Assembly (NCBI GenBank): GCA_002215675.1
Contig: NGFH01000009.1
Span: 62,001-126,000 of the forward strand
DNA from: Bacteroidetes bacterium 2013_40CM_41_45
Lineage (GTDB): Bacteria > Bacteroidota > Bacteroidia > AKYH767-A > 2013-40CM-41-45
Direction: 5' to 3'
Length of the DNA stretch: 64,000 nucleotides
Positions 59,396 to 64,000 of this stretch are shown in pieces. The position numbers and the translations under genes were made by a program. The stretch's first letter is position 1. The number at the start of each line of letters is the position of its first letter. The notes below the pieces were generated by a model that ran no database searches, was not told where the DNA came from, and saw only the letters and a list, made by a program, of their open reading frames with translations.

Positions 59396-60898
59396 ATGCC
59401 GGGTAAAACAATTTTAATTGGCAATAGTTTTCTTTCCATTGACCTGGTTGAGAAAATCATTCACGGCAATCTGAAGATTGCTTTACATCCTGCTGCTAAA
59501 AATAAAATCAGGCGGTGCAGGAAGTTTCTTGAGCAAAAACTGAAGAACGATTCTTCCCCTATTTACGGAGTGAATACCGGCTTCGGTGCCTTGCATCACG
59601 TCACCATATCGCCCTCGCAGATTGAAACGCTGCAACATAATCTTGTCCGCTCACATGCTTGCGGTACAGGCAATGTTGTGCGTGATGACATTGTGCGGCT
59701 GATGCTGCTTATAAAAATCAATTCACTGGCGCAGGGTTATTCAGGTGTCCGGCTGCAGCTTGTTGAACGGCTTATTTATTTTTTCAACAATGATATTCTG
59801 CCTGTAGTTTTTGAAGAGGGCTCGCTTGGCGCTTCGGGCGATTTAGCTCCGCTGGCGCATTTTTCACTGCCATTAATTGGCGAAGGAGAAGTCATTTTCA
59901 ACGGCAAAAGATTAAACGCAATAGCTGCTCATAAAAAATTGAATATCAGCCCGCTCAAACTTGTATCAAAAGAAGGACTTGCACTACTTAACGGAACTCA
60001 GTACATGAATGCCTGCGGAATTTATTTATGTATGAAAGCGCAAAAATTGCTTCGCGCTGCAAACCGCACAGCAGCTCTTTCACTTGATGCATTTGATTGC
60101 CATACTTCCCCGTTTGATGCTGACCTTAATGCGTTGAGAAAAGACAAAAGTCAAAGCGCAGTCGCAAATCAAATTTCCGTTTTAAGAAAAGGAAGCCAAA
60201 CCGCAGCCAGGAAAAAATATCATGTTCAGGACCCTTATTCATTTCGCTGCATTCCGCAAGTGCATGGTGCGAGTATGGCTGAGATTTCACGGCTGGCAGA
60301 GGTAATGGCAGACGAAGCAAATGCTGTAACCGATAACCCGGTGATTTTTCCCGGAAAAAATAAAATTGTTTCAGGTGGAAATTTTCATGGGGAGAAGCTT
60401 GCCTTCGCTCTTGACTTTGCTGCCATTGCCATTTCAGAGCTGGGAAGCATTTCAGAACGGAGAATTTACCTGTTGCTCAGCGGGCAGAGAGGATTGCTTC
60501 CTTTCCTGATTCATGATGCGGGATTGAACTCCGGTTTTATGATTCCGCAGTACACAGCCGCTGCCCTGGCAAGTATGAATAAGCAGCTTTGTACCCCATC
60601 TTCGGTGGATTCGATTGTTTCGTCAAACGGACAGGAAGACCATGTAAGCATGGGGGCCAATGCTGCTAACAAGGCGCTTAAAGTTTTAGCCAATACTGAA
60701 AGAATTATTTCCATCGAGCTTTTTACAGCAGCCCAGGCAATGGAATTTCGCAGGCCAATGAAAAGTTCTCCTGTCTTGGAAAAATTACTTCACAACCTGA
60801 GAAAGGAAATTCCGTTTCTTAAAAAAGACAGGTTGATGAAAAAAGAAATGGAGAAAGCGCTTGACTTTCTCCATTCATATTTCGCCCCCGATAATTAA
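59396..60898 (+). CDS. hutH: histidine ammonia-lyase
   Basis: 500 residues. The MIO-forming Ala-Ser-Gly lies in GSLGASGDLAPLAH near 143-150, after GVNTGFGALHHV near 48. Later motifs are QDPYSFRCIPQVHG near 275 and SSNGQEDHVSMGANA near 405. HutH deaminates histidine to urocanate. No hutU, hutI or hutG is nearby, so the rest of the pathway must lie elsewhere, or the enzyme is a related aromatic ammonia-lyase; the sequence favours HAL. Confidence 0.94.
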   Translation: MPGKTILIGNSFLSIDLVEKIIHGNLKIALHPAAKNKIRRCRKFLEQKLKNDSSPIYGVNTGFGALHHVTISPSQIETLQHNLVRSHACGTGNVVRDDIVRLMLLIKINSLAQGYSGVRLQLVERLIYFFNNDILPVVFEEGSLGASGDLAPLAHFSLPLIGEGEVIFNGKRLNAIAAHKKLNISPLKLVSKEGLALLNGTQYMNACGIYLCMKAQKLLRAANRTAALSLDAFDCHTSPFDADLNALRKDKSQSAVANQISVLRKGSQTAARKKYHVQDPYSFRCIPQVHGASMAEISRLAEVMADEANAVTDNPVIFPGKNKIVSGGNFHGEKLAFALDFAAIAISELGSISERRIYLLLSGQRGLLPFLIHDAGLNSGFMIPQYTAAALASMNKQLCTPSSVDSIVSSNGQEDHVSMGANAANKALKVLANTERIISIELFTAAQAMEFRRPMKSSPVLEKLLHNLRKEIPFLKKDRLMKKEMEKALDFLHSYFAPDN

Positions 60899-60909
60899 TC
60901 AGAGCAACT

Positions 60910-60943
60910 CCCTTCTCCTCTGGAGAAGGGTTGGGGATGAGGC
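60910..60943. repeat. interspersed palindrome (CCCTTCTCC-TCT-GGAGAAGGG family), copy 2
   Basis: A perfect 9-bp stem at 60910-60918 and 60922-60930 with a 3-base loop, followed by TTGGGGATGAGGC, homologous to the flank of copy 1 at 50646-50686 in inverse orientation. It occupies the whole gap between two converging genes and could terminate both. Confidence 0.85.
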
Positions 60944-60944
60944 C

Positions 60945-63900
60945 TTACTGCTTCACAAATCTTCCTGAACTCTTTTTGTCTCCCGATAAAATTTCAATGC
61001 TATAAACACCGGGGCGCAACCCTGAAATATCAATTTTGGTTTCAAGTTTATGGTTTGAAGCTTGCGGCTTATAGCTGTAAACTTTTTGCCCGAGCATGTC
61101 ATAAATTTTAACTGCAATGTCGTGTGTCGCATAACCGGTAATGTATAACTCATCCGTTGCCGGATTAGGATAGATTGCATTTACGTTTCCTGAAAGCTCA
61201 GTAATTCCGTTAATTACATTAATAACCTGGTAGGTGGTATCATAACAAATTCCGTCTGATACAATGTGCATAACTGTATACGGTCCGGTAGGAGTTAAAA
61301 ATGTGTGTGCAGGATTTTGTGTGGTTACCACAGGAGTTCCGTCACCAAAATTCCACCACCATTGTGTTGCCAGGCTTGAACTGCTGGTAAAGCTGTAGTT
61401 ATTGGCAATGTTTGTATAGGAAAATCCGGATTGATTTTGGAATAAAACGGTTACCGGCACCGCGTTGCGCACCGTTATGCAGGGTGCTGTTTGAATAACC
61501 CAATCATAAAAGTAGTAATAATATCCTGAGACACCGGCATTAGAACCCGTGATGGAAATTAATCCTGAGAGATTGTATGGATAGGTAGCGCTTCCGTTTG
61601 TGCGATACAGGTTTGCGGTTCCATTTATTCCAAGATGAAGCCCTGTTCCAACAGAAACAGGGAAGTTTAAAGTTACAATGCTCATCCCCGCAGGGAGATT
61701 AGGGGTAAGCGATTGGAGCACGCTGTCGCTTGAATTCCTTAGCTCAATTGTACGATTACCGGCACCTTGAGCGTACACTTTTACAGAAACTAATGTACAA
61801 GGGGCAAGACAGTCAAAGATGAGATAACGACTGGTGCCGTTGGCAAAAAAACTGCCACCACCAATGCTGTCAACTTTTCCAACATTTCCGCTGGAACCCT
61901 GAATAGCACTTTCTATATAATAGTTTGTATTTGAATAAAGCAGTGGAGTTGTAAATGAGCTACCGGTAGCAAGCGGCAATCCTCCCGTCGGATTGGAATA
62001 CCATGAAATGGCAGGAACGCCTGTTGCAGTAAGCATAGCGCTGGTGCCTTTGCAAACCGATGCGCCGGGACAGGTAGGGCTTTGGTCAGTAAGAACAATA
62101 TAAGCGGTATGAACAGTAGTGTCAGTGCCACAGGCGCCTCCGTCTCCGATTAGAGTCACTGTATATGTGCCGAAATTGGTGTAGACATGACTTGGGTTTG
62201 TTTGCGTGCTTGTAGTGGCATCACCAAAATTCCAAAGATAAGTTCCGGCATTGGTGCTTGTATTTGTAAAGTCGACAGTAAACGGTACACCGCACCCTGT
62301 TGTAACATTTGCATTGAAGCTAGTGCTAACGGCATAAGCAAAAACACCGCCTACACCCACTGCATGCCATGCATTGGTAGTTGCAATTACTTCGGGAGTG
62401 CATGCGCCAAACAAATCAATAGCTGACATGATTGAGTAGAATCTTGAATCGGCATACTGCGAGCTTGACGTTAAGTAAACTGTATTTGTTCTGAAAGCAA
62501 CGTCGCTGGCATTCAGCATTCCGATTCCGGTAACGTTATATGAATCACCAATGTCATTGGTTCCTACGCCGCCCTGACAGAGGAGATAAAACCAATAGTT
62601 CTGAACATTGCTGTTGGTGTGAACACCTCCGTTGTCACCGGGGCCGGTTGCCCAATTAGTTCCCATATAAGTGTCAGGGTCACCAACAGAGTTTGGGTTT
62701 GCCATGTTTCGTATGGTGTAACCAATGTCAGAACCCATAAGCCAGTTGGCATTGGAAGGCCGGCCATAAAATTCCACACACGTTCCGAAGATGTCACTGA
62801 AAGATTCATTGAGCGCACCGGATTCATACGAATAATCAAGAGCAGAGGTGAACTCAGTGAGCCCGTGAGTAATTTCATGACCCGCAATATCAAGAGCAGT
62901 AAATGGATTGGTTGTGCCACTGCCGTCACCATAAGTCATTCGGGTGCCGTCCCAAAATGCATTTGAATAATTAGTACTGTAGTGCACATAATTGTCAAGC
63001 TGAAAACCGTTTCCGTCAATGCCGTTTCGGTTATGAATGAGCCAGTAGTAATCGTACGTCATTTCGGCCCCCCAATGTGCATCGGTAGCATATTGGTCAA
63101 GCTGGGCATTTACATTGTTCCACATATTATCAGCATCGGTAAAATCCACGGCATTTCCGTAATTGGTTCCATCCAGCATGTTGAAAGTGCGTATGCCCAA
63201 ACCACGGTCAGCTTCCTGCAGGCGATATCCCCCGCTGAAACTGTCAGTGATAATGTTCTGTGTTCCACTGTAAGCAGTAATGGCGGTGCCGGGTGTATCC
63301 GTGGTGTGAATCCTGTCTTTCTTTAACAGGATTTCTCCTGTCAGGGCGTCAACATATACATAATCTCTCGAGAGCGGCTCATGAGCATAAACATCAAACT
63401 TCCAGGCAAGGCGCAGATTTTGGCTGTTCAGTTTTCCTGCCGGTGTAACATACACAAGCTCCCCTTTTGGAAAATAAGATGCAGCCGGGTTCTTTTCTCT
63501 TTCCCTGATATAATTTTCTTCGGCAGGAATTTGCCACATATATACAGTTGCATTCACAGCACTCAACGCATTTGCAAGAGCAGCGCTTTCATTAACAGAT
63601 GCAACCGCTCCGATTGAAATATCTGAAAGCAATTCTCCGTTCATCGAAATTACTTTTCCGTTTCTGGTGTGCAGAATATACATCGTTCCTTCAACAGGAA
63701 TATTATTGCAATACTGTTTATAACGATAGTGAGTAAATCCCAGCTCATCGGAAGATGCGTTGAGAAGTTGGAACGAATTTTCTTTGCTCATCCCCAATGC
63801 TGATGAAGCCCACATAGGGAACTCGCCTACAGAAAATGCAGCGGCTTCTTTGAATTTAACATATTTAGGAACAGAAGAAACTTCTCCTGGCAGAACAGCT

Positions 63901-64000
63901 TCGCTGCCGTGTATTTGTTTTTCTGCTTCACTCCCGGTTAAAACTTGCGCCCGGAGCCCGGTTGAGACAAATAAAATCAGTACTATAAAAAATAGTCCGC
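60945..64000 (-). CDS. secreted M4 (thermolysin-family) metalloprotease with PKD domains and T9SS sorting domain (5' end outside window)
   Basis: At least 1018 residues; the frame remains open past the window end, and the sequence upstream of residue MWASS continues with a signal-like GLFFIVLILFVSTG and then a propeptide. FTP/PepSY-type pro-regions precede a catalytic domain with HEITH (62865-62879) and GALNESFSDIFG (third ligand Glu). PKD-type domains (FNANVTTGCGVPFTVDFTNTS; YSFTSSSSLATQWWWNFGDGTP) follow, then a sorting domain (IYPNPAT, IYDMLGQKV, GVYSIEILSG) interrupted by a heptad array. Expected to be an exported surface protease. Confidence 0.93.
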   Translation of the reverse strand, partial: GLFFIVLILFVSTGLRAQVLTGSEAEKQIHGSEAVLPGEVSSVPKYVKFKEAAAFSVGEFPMWASSALGMSKENSFQLLNASSDELGFTHYRYKQYCNNIPVEGTMYILHTRNGKVISMNGELLSDISIGAVASVNESAALANALSAVNATVYMWQIPAEENYIREREKNPAASYFPKGELVYVTPAGKLNSQNLRLAWKFDVYAHEPLSRDYVYVDALTGEILLKKDRIHTTDTPGTAITAYSGTQNIITDSFSGGYRLQEADRGLGIRTFNMLDGTNYGNAVDFTDADNMWNNVNAQLDQYATDAHWGAEMTYDYYWLIHNRNGIDGNGFQLDNYVHYSTNYSNAFWDGTRMTYGDGSGTTNPFTALDIAGHEITHGLTEFTSALDYSYESGALNESFSDIFGTCVEFYGRPSNANWLMGSDIGYTIRNMANPNSVGDPDTYMGTNWATGPGDNGGVHTNSNVQNYWFYLLCQGGVGTNDIGDSYNVTGIGMLNASDVAFRTNTVYLTSSSQYADSRFYSIMSAIDLFGACTPEVIATTNAWHAVGVGGVFAYAVSTSFNANVTTGCGVPFTVDFTNTSTNAGTYLWNFGDATTSTQTNPSHVYTNFGTYTVTLIGDGGACGTDTTVHTAYIVLTDQSPTCPGASVCKGTSAMLTATGVPAISWYSNPTGGLPLATGSSFTTPLLYSNTNYYIESAIQGSSGNVGKVDSIGGGSFFANGTSRYLIFDCLAPCTLVSVKVYAQGAGNRTIELRNSSDSVLQSLTPNLPAGMSIVTLNFPVSVGTGLHLGINGTANLYRTNGSATYPYNLSGLISITGSNAGVSGYYYYFYDWVIQTAPCITVRNAVPVTVLFQNQSGFSYTNIANNYSFTSSSSLATQWWWNFGDGTPVVTTQNPAHTFLTPTGPYTVMHIVSDGICYDTTYQVINVINGITELSGNVNAIYPNPATDELYITGYATHDIAVKIYDMLGQKVYSYKPQASNHKLETKIDISGLRPGVYSIEILSGDKKSSGRFVKQ
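61040..61081. repeat. heptad array (TTTCAAG/TTTGAAG type) in the M4 protease sorting domain
   Basis: TTTCAAG, TTTATGG, TTTGAAG, CTTGCGG, CTTATAG, CTGTAAA in register; read on the minus strand as YSYKPQASNHKLE directly after GQKV of the sorting domain. Confidence 0.82.

Overview
The window is a compact chromosomal segment from a member of the Bacteroidota, probably an environmental or uncultured lineage. The evidence is consistent: at least seven proteins end in a type IX secretion (T9SS) C-terminal sorting domain, there is a PorE-like T9SS envelope component, a TonB receptor with an N-terminal carboxypeptidase-like plug extension, GWxTD, DUF3822 and DUF2490 proteins, paired OmpH/Skp genes after bamA, TAnnTTTG-type -7 promoter boxes, and almost no Shine-Dalgarno sequences. 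No rRNA, IS element, prophage or CRISPR array was seen.

Layout. 1-3.4 kb: membrane protein, HAD phosphatase, ACP-phosphodiesterase-like protein, a secreted Kazal-type inhibitor and a lone Cas6. 3.4-7.8 kb: LOG protein, TPR/GT-C membrane protein and a Wzx-like flippase. 7.9-14.4 kb: a tightly overlapping plus-strand chain (lipoprotein, outer-membrane barrel, kdsA, T9SS cargo, GT-C-like membrane protein). 14.4-18.1 kb: Nif3 protein, zinc-ribbon coiled coil, TPR protein. 18.1-25.5 kb: T9SS GH9 glycosidase, rmuC, GWxTD lipoprotein, dtd, rsgA, small membrane protein, msrA. 25.7-30.4 kb: uppS-bamA-skp-skp envelope-assembly operon. 30.6-44.8 kb: accessory and surface genes (DUF2490, two SDRs, SGNH-like T9SS protein, amidohydrolase lipoprotein, giant PKD metalloprotease, cupredoxin, TonB receptor). 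44.9-48.3 kb: thrS-infC-rpmI-rplT translation operon. 48.4-52.1 kb: surface proteins, coaD, rsmD, DUF3822. 52.2 kb: tRNA-Val plus a broken copy. 52.5-64 kb: TfoX-like protein, PorE-like protein, queE, folD, ffh, a beta-helix lipoprotein, hutH, and an M4 metalloprotease cut by the window edge.

Functionally the segment combines housekeeping translation and envelope assembly (BamA, Skp, UppS, KdsA, flippase) with T9SS cargo, including two metalloproteases and one glycosidase, and an OmpA/TPR/PD40 protein that probably belongs to the T9SS anchoring machinery.

The most unusual signal is not a gene. About 17 loci carry short tandem arrays whose units are 7 bp long. The unit sequence differs between loci (TTTGAGG, TTATACG, TTATCCG, AATTCTT, AAATTGA, ATTTCGG, AAATCGT and others) but the period is constant. 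Three intergenic loci have two such arrays facing each other as inverted repeats. Other arrays lie inside genes, at the same loop of three T9SS sorting domains, in the MsrA linker, in a lipoprotein signal peptide and at the QueE N-terminus. A related 7-7-7 hairpin (TGCTGAC-N7-GTCAGCA) occurs twice, once immediately next to a heptad array and once inside a broken tRNA copy. Other points worth attention are the orphan Cas6 and an infC whose probable start is AUA behind a perfect Shine-Dalgarno.
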